Both the position numbers and the translations under genes were made by a program. Positions 19,189 to 28,056 of a stretch of 41,278 bases of DNA are shown here, piece by piece (position 1 is the stretch's first letter; every line of letters starts with the position of its first letter). The DNA is from Muribaculaceae bacterium (lineage in GTDB: Bacteria; Bacteroidota; Bacteroidia; Bacteroidales; Muribaculaceae). The notes beneath the pieces were generated by a model, which had not been told where the DNA came from, searched no databases, and worked only from the letters and a program-made list of their open reading frames with translations. The DNA lies in assembly GCA_022509205.1 (NCBI GenBank), contig JAFLTR010000020.1, positions 1-41,278 on the forward strand, in the 5' to 3' direction.

Positions 19189-21033
19189 TTACTGTTTGCG
19201 GAGAAGGATAGCCGCCCCTCCTCTTTCCTTAAGGTTAAGTTTTAATTTATCACCTTTCTTCACTCTCTTCTCCGAAATTCCGACCCGGGTCTTTGTTTCG
19301 GCTGTATCGTTGTCTTCATAAATGGTTGCAAGATATTTTCCATTGTCGAGGAAATCAAAAGGAATATCAAGAGTTCTGGCTTCATTATTAGTCATTGCTC
19401 CTATCCACCAGTCATCTCCGTTCCTACGGGCTATCACAACGTGCTCTCCGGGATAACCTGACAGAACTCTTGAATCGTCCCAGGTGGTTTTAAGGTTCTC
19501 AAACCAACTGATCTCGGGTTCACCTTCATATTTCGAGGGCTTGTCATACCAGAAAAGAGTCACGAGCGGCGAATAATAGACCACTGAAGCGGCCAACTGA
19601 TGCGCATGGGTATTTTTAAGCCTTTGATCATAGTAACAGATGGTATAGTCGGCTGCTCCGTTAATCATACGTGTGAATGGAAGTGTCACATCATGGGTGG
19701 CGTCCGGAAATTCTTCATTTCCCAGAATCCCCTCTTGAGTTAGTAGATTAGGATAAGTGCGAGAGAATCCCGACGGCCGGTATTCATCATGTATATTCAT
19801 CATAAGTTGGTTGTCTGCAGCACTTCTTACGAGGTCATGTAGCCAAGTGGCCCATCTGTGGGATGCGTATTGCACGAAACCACTCTTCACACCTTTGATT
19901 CCCCATTCTTTAAGCAGTGGCAGAAGCACTTTCTGCTGTTTCATCAGGGCATGCTGGTTGACATAAAGCCAGATTCCAACCCCATTTTCGTTGCCATATC
20001 TCACCACCTCCGGCATATCGATCTTGTCAATCACTTTTGTTGCATCTCCATCATGGCTGGTGCATGGCACATACCATAACCAGTCGAACAACATGTAAGG
20101 AATGTTGTGTTCATGACAGAAATCGATGGTTTGTTTTGCTCCTTCGGTTGTCAGTGTGGTCTCGCGCATGATTGTGCCGGGTTTCACCCATTCTTCGGCA
20201 TCAGCTATTTCGATAGGAGGATTCAGATTGAGGATAATATCATTATTCTCAAGCAATTCTCCAGGTGTCTCGGCTCCCATTATAATTTTCCAGGGGGTGG
20301 CATAATAGGTGACAATATCCACGGGAGAATACATCACCGAGCCGAGAGTGTTGTGTGACATGTTTACAAATTTGGTGAGACACCAGTCATCTGTATCGGC
20401 GTCGGTCAAGGCTCCCCAATAGCCACCGGGATATTCAAGAGTCAGTGCTCTTTCCACAGGGATCCGGATAGAGTCTATCGGAAGTCGGTTGGCTTTTGCT
20501 TGCGCCCATTCTGCGGCCCATGCCATAGTCCCTTCCGGTAAAGTGTAAGACGTGATGTCGTCGACTACCTTATGAAACACAGCCTGAGGATGTTCCGGAA
20601 AAAAATATCTGAAAGCCACACCTTCATCATAGGCCCTCAACTCTACATCCAAACGATAGTTTGAGGCATCCTTACGACTCAGATGAACAGTTGCTCCGTT
20701 CCATTTATCCTTTATTTTCGAACGTTCGCCATATAACGGTTCCCACTCGGAATCGTTGGAACGGTAAGTTACGGAATCAACCCTTAGAAGATCCATCCAG
20801 CACTCCGGTTGTGGGAGTTTTCGGTTTCCGATGTTCAATGCCATCTCCCATGTCCTGTTGTCAAGGTCGAGGCCAAGCATTCCTTTCTCCACAAGTGGCT
20901 GATCATTAAAATTAACACTGTAGCTAAGGAATCCTATAGAATCAGGAGTAAGTTCATGGGCCACATCTATTTTATGGTTGCCACTCGGCGAACTGAGAGT
21001 CAAAATCGAAGCCAATAAAGGTAGTATGTGCAT
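19189..21033 (-). CDS. GH97 alpha-glycosidase
   Basis: A 614-aa protein with a short signal peptide, then the GH97 N-terminal beta-super-sandwich, a TIM barrel and a C-terminal beta domain. Signature segments are YDEGVAFRYFFPE, FDWLWY, NIHDEYRPSGFSRTYPNLLT, EGILGNEEFPD, LPFTRMINGAADYT and GYPGEHVVIARR. At the barrel position where retaining members have VDF with a nucleophilic Asp (about residue 385), this protein has KSGF, so it either belongs to the inverting, SusB-type branch using Glu residues or has another specificity. GH97 includes alpha-glucosidases and alpha-galactosidases; which one cannot be told here. It leads the operon that continues to GH127 and is preceded, 67 bp upstream, by the regulator gene on the same strand. 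Confidence 0.88.
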   Translation of the reverse strand: MHILPLLASILTLSSPSGNHKIDVAHELTPDSIGFLSYSVNFNDQPLVEKGMLGLDLDNRTWEMALNIGNRKLPQPECWMDLLRVDSVTYRSNDSEWEPLYGERSKIKDKWNGATVHLSRKDASNYRLDVELRAYDEGVAFRYFFPEHPQAVFHKVVDDITSYTLPEGTMAWAAEWAQAKANRLPIDSIRIPVERALTLEYPGGYWGALTDADTDDWCLTKFVNMSHNTLGSVMYSPVDIVTYYATPWKIIMGAETPGELLENNDIILNLNPPIEIADAEEWVKPGTIMRETTLTTEGAKQTIDFCHEHNIPYMLFDWLWYVPCTSHDGDATKVIDKIDMPEVVRYGNENGVGIWLYVNQHALMKQQKVLLPLLKEWGIKGVKSGFVQYASHRWATWLHDLVRSAADNQLMMNIHDEYRPSGFSRTYPNLLTQEGILGNEEFPDATHDVTLPFTRMINGAADYTICYYDQRLKNTHAHQLAASVVYYSPLVTLFWYDKPSKYEGEPEISWFENLKTTWDDSRVLSGYPGEHVVIARRNGDDWWIGAMTNNEARTLDIPFDFLDNGKYLATIYEDNDTAETKTRVGISEKRVKKGDKLKLNLKERGGAAILLRKQ

Positions 21034-21045
21034 AAAGATATTTTA

Positions 21046-21069
21046 TTTGTCTAATTATTATACGACAAA
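21046..21069. promoter_or_regulatory. Inverted repeat upstream of the GH97 operon
   Basis: TTTGTC (21046-21051) and GACAAA (21064-21069) form a 6-bp inverted repeat with a 12-bp spacer in the short gap between the regulator and GH97 genes. It could be the regulator's binding site; only position and symmetry support this. Confidence 0.25.
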
Positions 21070-21100
21070 ATGCCCCAATCTACTCAAATCCTTTCTTATT

Positions 21101-24052
21101 TCAGGAAAGACTCTTTATGAATTCTGCCGGTGTGATACCGGTCAACGACTTGAAATGGCGGAAAAAACTTGCCCTTGAAGAAAATCCACACATCTCAGCC
21201 ATAGTTGTAAGAGTGTATTTAGAGCTCTCACCCTCTTTCACCAACCTTTTGAACTCCTCTACCCGGTACTCGTTCACATAGTCGTAATAACTCTTTTCCA
21301 GATACTGGTTGAAGAGGAAGGATAGGGAATGAGTGGTGGTGCCTGCCATTTCGGCAAGGTCTCGGCTCTTTAAATCCGGGTTTATGAATGGCCGCTCCTC
21401 TTTCATCACCTTGTCAAGAATCTTCAGAATTCTACGGCATTCTTCTTCAGATAGCCGTGTTGTGCGATAACTGATCTTTTCTTCAGTCGCTATTTCTTTT
21501 TCAGGATTAGGTTTCGTGGTTTCCTGAACATAAATGTCTTTCTTTTTCTTTGTTTTCAAAATGAAATATAGAGGAATAAAGATTAAGAGTGCCAGCAAGA
21601 CTCCTCCGGCTATCCACCAACCCGCACTTCCATAGGCATAAGGTTTCTTCACCGTAATAGTAATCTCCGAATTAGGATTACCCGCTTCTCTAACCCGAAG
21701 ATGGTAGACACCTGACTCAAGGTCATGGTACACTATCGGATTCGAGCCTGTGGTGCCATGCCATCCGGGTTCATCCCCCATCTTATATTCCAACTCATAA
21801 AAGTCGGGATTTACGAAACTCAAATCGGAAAGATTCACTGAAAGTTCCCGGTCATTTTTTCCAAGTGTAACCTCGTATGAATTTTCTCCGGTTCTGGTAA
21901 ACCCTTCCCGATGAGAATTAAAATCATTGATATCAGTCACTACGAGGCGATGCCGTTTATCCTCTTCCATACTCTCTCTCACTTTTGCAAGATCAACGAT
22001 ATGAAGACCGGATGTAGAGCCCATTCCTATTTCCTCACCCTGCAGATATGGAATTGCCAGAGTATAGATAGGATTCAAGACTCCTCCCGCATTATTGAAA
22101 AGCAGATATTCCTGCGGATCGTCAGGCTTAATGGCCACAAGGCCTTTGTCGGTGCCAAGCCAGATGCGGCCATCCGGATCCTCTATTATTGATGTAAACT
22201 GACTGAATCTACCCGTGGCCCCTATTTGAAGTTGAGAGATATTGTTCAGGCCGAGGTCTGTTTGCCAGATTTCGCCACGGTCAGGGAGGAAAAAGAGGTT
22301 ATGGTGCGAGTCTTCATAAACTGCCCGAATCTTTCCCTTGATAGGAAAACCTGTTGGGAAACCTGAAGTTGTCAACTGTCCGTCCCGTAAGATTGCGATG
22401 CCGTTTTCGGTGCAAAACCAGCCGCGGCCAAGGCTATCGAAAAAGATTTCATATACATTGCCTTGCGGAAGTTGGGAAGTAGCGGAAGTGAAGACACCGG
22501 TAGGATTCCCATTGGGGTTATCGAATTTATAAACTCCCTCTGAGGTGGCTGCCCATAAATTGTCGTCGTCTGACTTCCGTAATTGGAAAATGGTAAGATT
22601 ATCATTCCCTTTGGGACCGAACCGTTCCACTTTCCCTGTGTGAGGATCTATGGCATACATTCCTCCATGGTAGGTCCCAATATAAAATTTATCTTTCCAG
22701 TATTCTATCGAGAAGATCAGATTAGAATCAATTTTTGGTTGACGGATGTTTCTGACCTCTCCGGTTCCATCTTCTATCAGGAGCAGACCGTCGTGGGTTC
22801 CAATAGCTGTGAAGCCTCCTCCTTTTTTCAGGGCCCTGACCGTCATCTCTTTTAGATCCGGAATCCTACTTGAGGCATATACCTCCGGAGAATAACTGTG
22901 ATATGGAGAATAGTCCACCCCTCCCTGATAATAGCCGACCCACAGGATACCATCCTTATCTTTTAAGGCACTATAGACTGAATTGGTGCGGAGGCGCTGT
23001 CTTGAAGTCGCACCTGTGGTGAAATGGTCTTCCACTTTTCTATTTTTCAAGGAATAGATGAAGACTCCGTCACCGTCGGTAGCCGCTGTTATCTCATCTT
23101 TATATAAATTCAGGGAAGTAATCACCCCGTTGCCCACCTTTATTACTGACCCGAATTTAAGCGCTTCGATGTCAAAGGGGATTATTCCGTCGCCATCGGT
23201 CCCGATATAGATATTTCTGTTATCGGCACACATCACAGTGGAGGGCCTGACTAAAGGAATCTGATAAAATGTCGACTTGTAATAGGGGAGAGTGAGCCTC
23301 CATAGTCTCTCTCTCGTAAGTAGCCAGAGATTGGAATCATCTTCCTGAAGCCATACACCCTTGATATCATTTTCAGAGGAGAAATTGTCATTATTAAGTA
23401 GATGGTGGCTCAGAATATTGTCTTTCCTGTTAAAGATGTAAAGCCCTTTGGACGTGGCGATATAAAGATTACCCTCTTTGGAAAGATAAAGGTCGTTGAC
23501 AGAGAAATCAATCTTATCAGGGAATATCTTTCGGATTTCTTTATTCTTTAGGTTAATCTCATAGAGTCCCTGGTTGGCACCCACAAAAATAATGTCGCCG
23601 GCTTCCGTGATTGCGTTTACTCTCCGCGAACTGTGCTTCTCTCCTTCGAGAGGAAAGCGAATTATGTGGTTGCCGTCGAAACGGTCAACGCTGGATTCTG
23701 TTCCGAACCATACATAACCCTCCCTGTCTTTATATATATGGTTGATAAGAAGGTCGCTAAGTCCGTGTGAGAGCGTTATCGGGTGGAACCCTCGGTCACT
23801 GACCGTAGCCTCGATTGGAAAGTAACTGCCTGCAAAACAAAGCAGAAATATGAATATATATGAAAAGGGAATTCTAAACCCCTGAGTTGAACTCAATGTA
23901 AAATATGGTAAAAGATTCCGGCACTCAAAATTACTTAAAATTTTTATTATCTGATTGAGTGTATATAATTTTTTAGAGGTAATAAGGGGAAACAAGTTGA
24001 AAAAATCAGCGATGAAATTTCCGATATTAACCCGAAAATCAATGGCAAGCAT
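21101..24052 (-). CDS. Propeller/Y_Y_Y sensor fused to an AraC-type DNA-binding domain
   Basis: A membrane-spanning transcription regulator. After an N-terminal hydrophobic segment (residues 63-78 of the open frame) come many two-component-regulator-propeller repeats (for example DREGYVWFGTESSVDRF, DGDGVFIYSL), a Y_Y_Y-like domain (about 735-810) and one transmembrane helix near 818-840. A basic KTKKKK stop-transfer follows, then an AraC/XylS helix-turn-helix (about 885-983, with AEMCGFSSRASFFRHFKSLTGITP). No histidine kinase or receiver domain is present, so signal sensed in the periplasm must pass directly to a membrane-tethered DNA-binding domain. The start is uncertain: ATG 24052 overlaps the divergent DUF3575 gene by 41 bp, while a TTG at 23896 would give a cleaner signal-anchor start. 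It probably controls the adjacent glycan cluster. Confidence 0.85.
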   Translation of the reverse strand: MLAIDFRVNIGNFIADFFNLFPLITSKKLYTLNQIIKILSNFECRNLLPYFTLSSTQGFRIPFSYIFIFLLCFAGSYFPIEATVSDRGFHPITLSHGLSDLLINHIYKDREGYVWFGTESSVDRFDGNHIIRFPLEGEKHSSRRVNAITEAGDIIFVGANQGLYEINLKNKEIRKIFPDKIDFSVNDLYLSKEGNLYIATSKGLYIFNRKDNILSHHLLNNDNFSSENDIKGVWLQEDDSNLWLLTRERLWRLTLPYYKSTFYQIPLVRPSTVMCADNRNIYIGTDGDGIIPFDIEALKFGSVIKVGNGVITSLNLYKDEITAATDGDGVFIYSLKNRKVEDHFTTGATSRQRLRTNSVYSALKDKDGILWVGYYQGGVDYSPYHSYSPEVYASSRIPDLKEMTVRALKKGGGFTAIGTHDGLLLIEDGTGEVRNIRQPKIDSNLIFSIEYWKDKFYIGTYHGGMYAIDPHTGKVERFGPKGNDNLTIFQLRKSDDDNLWAATSEGVYKFDNPNGNPTGVFTSATSQLPQGNVYEIFFDSLGRGWFCTENGIAILRDGQLTTSGFPTGFPIKGKIRAVYEDSHHNLFFLPDRGEIWQTDLGLNNISQLQIGATGRFSQFTSIIEDPDGRIWLGTDKGLVAIKPDDPQEYLLFNNAGGVLNPIYTLAIPYLQGEEIGMGSTSGLHIVDLAKVRESMEEDKRHRLVVTDINDFNSHREGFTRTGENSYEVTLGKNDRELSVNLSDLSFVNPDFYELEYKMGDEPGWHGTTGSNPIVYHDLESGVYHLRVREAGNPNSEITITVKKPYAYGSAGWWIAGGVLLALLIFIPLYFILKTKKKKDIYVQETTKPNPEKEIATEEKISYRTTRLSEEECRRILKILDKVMKEERPFINPDLKSRDLAEMAGTTTHSLSFLFNQYLEKSYYDYVNEYRVEEFKRLVKEGESSKYTLTTMAEMCGFSSRASFFRHFKSLTGITPAEFIKSLS

Positions 24053-24767
24053 CCTGAGATGTGGTTTGACAGTCTTTTTGACAGCATCAGGTTCCTCTGC
24101 TTATGCAACAGAGTTGTCAGGTGAGGCCTCAAGTCCCGATTATATATATGTGGAGCCCAACCTTCCCGACAGTCTTAAGGGTTACAGATATGTCGGCTCA
24201 TCCTTTCCACAGATAGAAGAAGGGATGTCTGCGGCTGAAGAAATAGTGATGGTAAATAAAGAATGTAAGCCAAAGAGACTCGCCATCAAAACAAATCTTC
24301 TTTATGACGCGATTCTTGCCCCCTCTTTGGAACTTGAGTATAAATTCAATCCTCGTTGGTCGCTCGGCATAGAAGGCACCGTGGCTTGGTGGAGCAACGA
24401 TAATAAACATAAGTATTATCAAGTAATGAACATCCTTCCTGAGGTAAGATATCATTTCAATCCTAATAAAGATTGGGGTGGCAATTATCTCGGAATATTT
24501 GCCGGAGGTGGTAAATATGACCTTGAAAATGGCGGCAAAGGCTATCAGGGAGAACAGGGGATGCTCGGGTTAAGCTATAATTATGTATGGCAGTTAAGAT
24601 GCAATTTCGCCATAGAGGCCGGACTCGGGGTCGGGGTAATGTTCACTCGCTATAAGAAGTATTATCCTGAAAACGGGAAATATGTATATCGTGAAACTAA
24701 GAATCTATGGTACGGCGGTCCGTTGCGTGCTAAAGTGGCCCTCGTATGGTATTTGTGGAATAGATAA
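24012..24767 (+). CDS. DUF3575-family protein of a fimbrial operon
   Basis: A 251-aa exported protein of unknown biochemical function. After a leader with an SAYATE-like cleavage site, the DUF3575 part contains LAIKTNLLYDAILAPSLELE, WSLGIEGTVAWWS and a late GLGVGVMFTRYKKY, with alternating strands that suggest an outer-membrane beta-barrel. I start it at ATG 24012 (MKFPILTRKS); ATG 24042 (MASILRCG) is equally plausible as a shorter signal peptide. DUF3575 genes often precede fimbrillin genes in Bacteroidota, which fits the next two genes. It is divergent from the regulator and 14 bp from the DUF5119 gene. Confidence 0.8.
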   Translation: MKFPILTRKSMASILRCGLTVFLTASGSSAYATELSGEASSPDYIYVEPNLPDSLKGYRYVGSSFPQIEEGMSAAEEIVMVNKECKPKRLAIKTNLLYDAILAPSLELEYKFNPRWSLGIEGTVAWWSNDNKHKYYQVMNILPEVRYHFNPNKDWGGNYLGIFAGGGKYDLENGGKGYQGEQGMLGLSYNYVWQLRCNFAIEAGLGVGVMFTRYKKYYPENGKYVYRETKNLWYGGPLRAKVALVWYLWNR

Positions 24768-24781
24768 AATTTGTAAATTTG

Positions 24782-25816
24782 ATGAAGAATTGTGCTTTAT
24801 ATAGATTTATGATTTTAGGAGCGATTGCTTTGACCTTAGTCGGTTGTCGCAAGGAGCTTGACTACGACTACGATGAGGCAGACTATGTTGAGGGCTACCG
24901 TCTGGAATTTGAAGTGGAATGGGAGCTCGAATGGGAACGCTCTTATGGCAGCAGTTGGTATGACAACTGGGATGAAGCCGGCACAGACCACATCTATGAC
25001 TATTATAAACCGTTGCCTCCGGAAGGTATCGCCGTGATCCTTTACAATAAGGATGCAGAGGGTAACTATGTGCATAGCCGTGAGGTACATATCCCTGCAG
25101 AGGGAGGTAAAGTCACCATCGACAAGTCGACACGCGCCATCCTTCTGCATAACGATGATTCGGAATATATCACCATATCCGATCTGTCTTCACCCCATAC
25201 GGCCTACGCAACTACCGGCACAAACGGCCGTTCATTCAATGATTTCCATTCCGGAGAACGCTCGATTAATCAGCCCGACATGCTATATGGTGCTTTCGTT
25301 GAGCTCGAAGAAATGGAGGCTCAGTTGGGATATAAGAATACAAAAGTGACACTTCGTCCCCTCGTATATAGTTATCTGGTGCGTTGCCCTATTGAAAAAA
25401 ACGCACAGGCTATAGCCCTTGCACGGGGTGCTATGGGGGGTATGGCCGAAGGAGTTAATGTGAAAGATGGTTCCACCAACGAAAAGGCGGCCACAATCAT
25501 TTTCGAATGTCAGCCAACGAGCTACGGTATCGGAATTCAGGTGTTTACTTTTGGTGTGCCTAACTTTTCCGATGATTATTACACTCGCGGAGATGAAGTG
25601 ACAGGTCAGTTTGATGTTAAACTTGATATGTTCTTTAAGAATGGAAAAACCATGAATTTCGACTTCGACATATCCAGCCAGATGAAAAATCAACCCAATG
25701 GAGGTGTAATCCATCTCAATGGCATAGAAATCCCTGATGAGATGGCTGAAGGCACGTCCGGTTTCAATCCGGATGTAGAATCCTGGGGAGAAGAAACCGA
25801 TATTGACCTACTTTAA
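24782..25816 (+). CDS. DUF5119-family lipoprotein of a fimbrial operon
   Basis: A lipoprotein signal MKNCALYRFMILGAIALTLV precedes Cys in LVGC, so the mature protein should be lipid-anchored. Residues shortly after the Cys read RKELDYDYDEADY, characteristic in position of DUF5119. Later features are an acidic, Trp/Tyr-rich N-terminal strand region and a Thr/Gly-rich middle. These proteins sit between DUF3575 and fimbrillin genes and are thought to act as accessory or anchor components of Mfa/FimA-like fimbriae; the exact role is not known. The fimbrillin starts 27 bp downstream. Confidence 0.78.
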   Translation: MKNCALYRFMILGAIALTLVGCRKELDYDYDEADYVEGYRLEFEVEWELEWERSYGSSWYDNWDEAGTDHIYDYYKPLPPEGIAVILYNKDAEGNYVHSREVHIPAEGGKVTIDKSTRAILLHNDDSEYITISDLSSPHTAYATTGTNGRSFNDFHSGERSINQPDMLYGAFVELEEMEAQLGYKNTKVTLRPLVYSYLVRCPIEKNAQAIALARGAMGGMAEGVNVKDGSTNEKAATIIFECQPTSYGIGIQVFTFGVPNFSDDYYTRGDEVTGQFDVKLDMFFKNGKTMNFDFDISSQMKNQPNGGVIHLNGIEIPDEMAEGTSGFNPDVESWGEETDIDLL

Positions 25817-25843
25817 AATTATTAAACTTAAAATAGAAAACCA

Positions 25844-27415
25844 ATGAAAAAAAGTTTATTTTTTGCAGCCATAGCAGCCACAATTATGGCAAGCTGTGCC
25901 AATGAAGAAAGCGTCGAGATGGCTCGTCCATCCGGCAATGCAATTGGCTTCGAGTCTTTCGTTGGAAAGGCTACACGTGCCGACATGACAAATTCAAGTC
26001 TTGAAAGCTTCTATATTTATGGTGGTAAGGAAGCAACCGAATTCGATGCTGTTCAAGTGACAAAAGCCGGTAGCGACTGGACCTACTCACCCGAACGTTT
26101 TTGGGCAGAGGGTGAAACCTATAAATTTGCCGCTGTTGCTCCTTCAGTAGATGGAGTTTCCTACAATTATGATGACAATAAGCTCACAATAGCTAACTAT
26201 GCAGCCGGCGAAGAGGATCTTATCGTGGCTACAACTGATGCTATTACAGCTCAAGAAAGCGGTAATCCGGCAGTTGCCTTGAATTTCAAGCATGCCCTCG
26301 CCAAAGTGCAGTTCACTTTCACCAACAGTGTTTCCGGAGCAACTGTAAAGATTGAAAACGCAAGACTTTCAGGTGTAAACATTCAGGGCACATTGGAAGC
26401 TTCTTATGCAACCGGCACTTCTCTTGCTTGGTCGAATGTGGGCACTACCGGTTCTTACACTTACTCCTTTGATTTTGCCGGAGGTGAAACAGCATCAGCG
26501 GTCCAATATCTGGTTCCTCAGACACTAACAGATGATGCACAATTCTCTTTCAAAGTGACAATAACGGGAGCCACCGATGAACCCGTGGTTCAAACCTTGT
26601 CAGCTCAGCTTAAGAAAGATAATGCTACGGCATGGGAAACCGGCAAACAATACAACTACAACCTCAAGATAACAGGATCTGCTGTAGGTCAGGAATCAAT
26701 CCAATTCGAAGTTAATGACTTCACTTGGGAATCAGACTTTGAAAGCACAGATCCGAGTGTGAAAGATGACCCGAATGCAGGAAAGGTTGTAGAAACCAAA
26801 CAATTTGAATGTCTTGCCGATACTTGGGTTAGAGGAGACGGTGATAATGATAATTGGAAAAACGGTGAAAAAGACACTTCTGTAGAAATTAACAAGAATA
26901 ATTTTGATGCTTTATACGGTTTCAAGTATTCGGTTCCTGAAGGAATGGAAGTTCAGTCTGCAAAAATTCATTTAATCACTTGTCGTTGGAAGACAAATGC
27001 AACAATTAACATATACTCTTTTGCTACTGACTTTGCAGAAGATACCGATTGGGCCACTGTCAAAGATGAGGTGAATTCGATTACAAGTGGACCAGCTCTT
27101 ATGGAAAATTATACTCCGGTTGCACCGTATGATAAAGATATTTCTGATACGAAAATTCCTGAAGATTCAAAAAATCTTGCTGCTTGGACAAACAATATAG
27201 ATGTAACTGAATATATGAAAACAGTAAGTAATAAGGAAAGAGTAAACTTCCTGCTTACTTTAGGTGATACTCAGGCTCAGGTTAAATTCTTTACTAAGGA
27301 TAATAATGGTGTAGATGCATTTAAGAATGATGATAACACTACTTTTGCAGCTCATTTCACCAAGGAGGAATTGATGCCTTATCTTGAAGTTACTTTCGTT
27401 GAAAAAGGTGAATAA
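25844..27415 (+). CDS. Fimbrillin-family lipoprotein with an extra C-terminal domain
   Basis: A lipoprotein leader (MKKSLFFAAIAATIMASC) is followed by the fimbrillin-like start (GNAIGFESFVGKATRAD), and FWAEGETYKFAAVAP, ALNFKHALAKVQFTF and a late YNYNLKI, which mark the two beta-sandwich halves of Mfa_like_1 proteins (about 20-310). From residue about 320 a second domain begins with CLADTWVRGDGDNDNWKNG and continues FKYSVPEGMEVQSAKIHLIT. This resembles DNRLRE/CBM96-type modules, although that match is from memory and tentative. The DNA for this part is visibly richer in A/T than the first half. The protein may be a fimbrial subunit or a tip adhesin. A strong terminator follows at 27444. Confidence 0.78.
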   Translation: MKKSLFFAAIAATIMASCANEESVEMARPSGNAIGFESFVGKATRADMTNSSLESFYIYGGKEATEFDAVQVTKAGSDWTYSPERFWAEGETYKFAAVAPSVDGVSYNYDDNKLTIANYAAGEEDLIVATTDAITAQESGNPAVALNFKHALAKVQFTFTNSVSGATVKIENARLSGVNIQGTLEASYATGTSLAWSNVGTTGSYTYSFDFAGGETASAVQYLVPQTLTDDAQFSFKVTITGATDEPVVQTLSAQLKKDNATAWETGKQYNYNLKITGSAVGQESIQFEVNDFTWESDFESTDPSVKDDPNAGKVVETKQFECLADTWVRGDGDNDNWKNGEKDTSVEINKNNFDALYGFKYSVPEGMEVQSAKIHLITCRWKTNATINIYSFATDFAEDTDWATVKDEVNSITSGPALMENYTPVAPYDKDISDTKIPEDSKNLAAWTNNIDVTEYMKTVSNKERVNFLLTLGDTQAQVKFFTKDNNGVDAFKNDDNTTFAAHFTKEELMPYLEVTFVEKGE

Positions 27416-27443
27416 TCTTAAGGTAAAACCTAATCCAAATAGT

Positions 27444-27476
27444 TCAGGGGTGCTGTGCGGCATCCCTGATTTTTTT
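27444..27476 (+). terminator. Intrinsic terminator of the fimbrial operon
   Basis: TCAGGGGTGC (27444-27453) pairs with GCATCCCTGA (27460-27469), including one G-U, around a six-base loop, and seven T follow. It lies 28 bp after the fimbrillin stop. Confidence 0.85.
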
Positions 27477-27642
27477 ATGCAATATTTTCAGATTTAAAGA
27501 ATGATTTCCTAATAATCATATAATCTATTCTTTTGATACCTATACCGTATTACATGACAGTACCTGATGATAATTGTTTGTTGTAAAGATTGACCTTGAA
27601 ATTTTTTATCAATTAGAATAGAACGAATTTAAAAGTTTTCTG

Positions 27643-27790
27643 TAATTTTGTGACTTGTATAAGTTGTAGGAATGCTGCATGATGCACGAAATTAGAAAAT
27701 GTGGCGATTGTGCGGTAACATTCAGAGGTTCCCAACCGCGTGGCATCTGAAAAATTATATTGAAAAATAAACTTTAAAATTATATACCTC
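27643..27790 (+). promoter_or_regulatory. Promoter box and structured leader before a small membrane protein gene
   Basis: In the 375-bp gap 27416-27790, after the terminator, 27477-27640 is AT-rich with nothing recognised. TAATTTTG at 27643-27650 fits the -7 box, without a clear -33. The implied 140-nt leader holds TTCAGA (27721-27726) pairing with TCTGAA (27746-27751), enclosing GGTT/AACC. An alternative TGCGGT (27711-27716) with ACCGCG (27735-27740) is mutually exclusive with the GGTT/AACC pair. No known riboswitch or tRNA is recognised. Confidence 0.35.
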
Positions 27791-28033
27791 ATGGCAGACA
27801 ACATCAATCAAGATCCGTTTAACGAACCGATCAGAAAAAACAACTGGTGGCTTTACATCATCGGCGGCCTCGTGATCGCCGGTATCATTATATGGTTCTT
27901 CATCGACTGGAGCTATAAGGATCGCAACCGCGAACCGGAACCGGTTGAGCAACTGCAGGAAGTGCCGGCACAAGATCAGGTGCAGGAAGAGACACTCCCC
28001 ACAGTGACAGTTGAAGGTGAAGAAGGCGAATAA
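27791..28033 (+). CDS. Small single-pass membrane protein, unknown function
   Basis: An 80-aa protein with one clear transmembrane helix (about residues 20-42, WWLYIIGGLVIAGIIIWFFI). A short polar N-terminus precedes it and a very acidic C-terminal tail (EPEPVEQLQEV... ending GEEGE) follows. With no signal peptidase site, it is probably anchored in the inner membrane. I do not recognise a family. It is monocistronic: a long leader precedes it and a perfect terminator follows 23 bp after its stop. Confidence 0.75.
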   Translation: MADNINQDPFNEPIRKNNWWLYIIGGLVIAGIIIWFFIDWSYKDRNREPEPVEQLQEVPAQDQVQEETLPTVTVEGEEGE

Positions 28034-28056
28034 AGAAATTAACTTCAATCCAACTT

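Noticed and set aside
27721-27751. GGTTCCCAACC as part of a tRNA T-arm
   Set aside because: No acceptor, anticodon or D-arm can be assembled around it, and the loop is too small for a T-loop.
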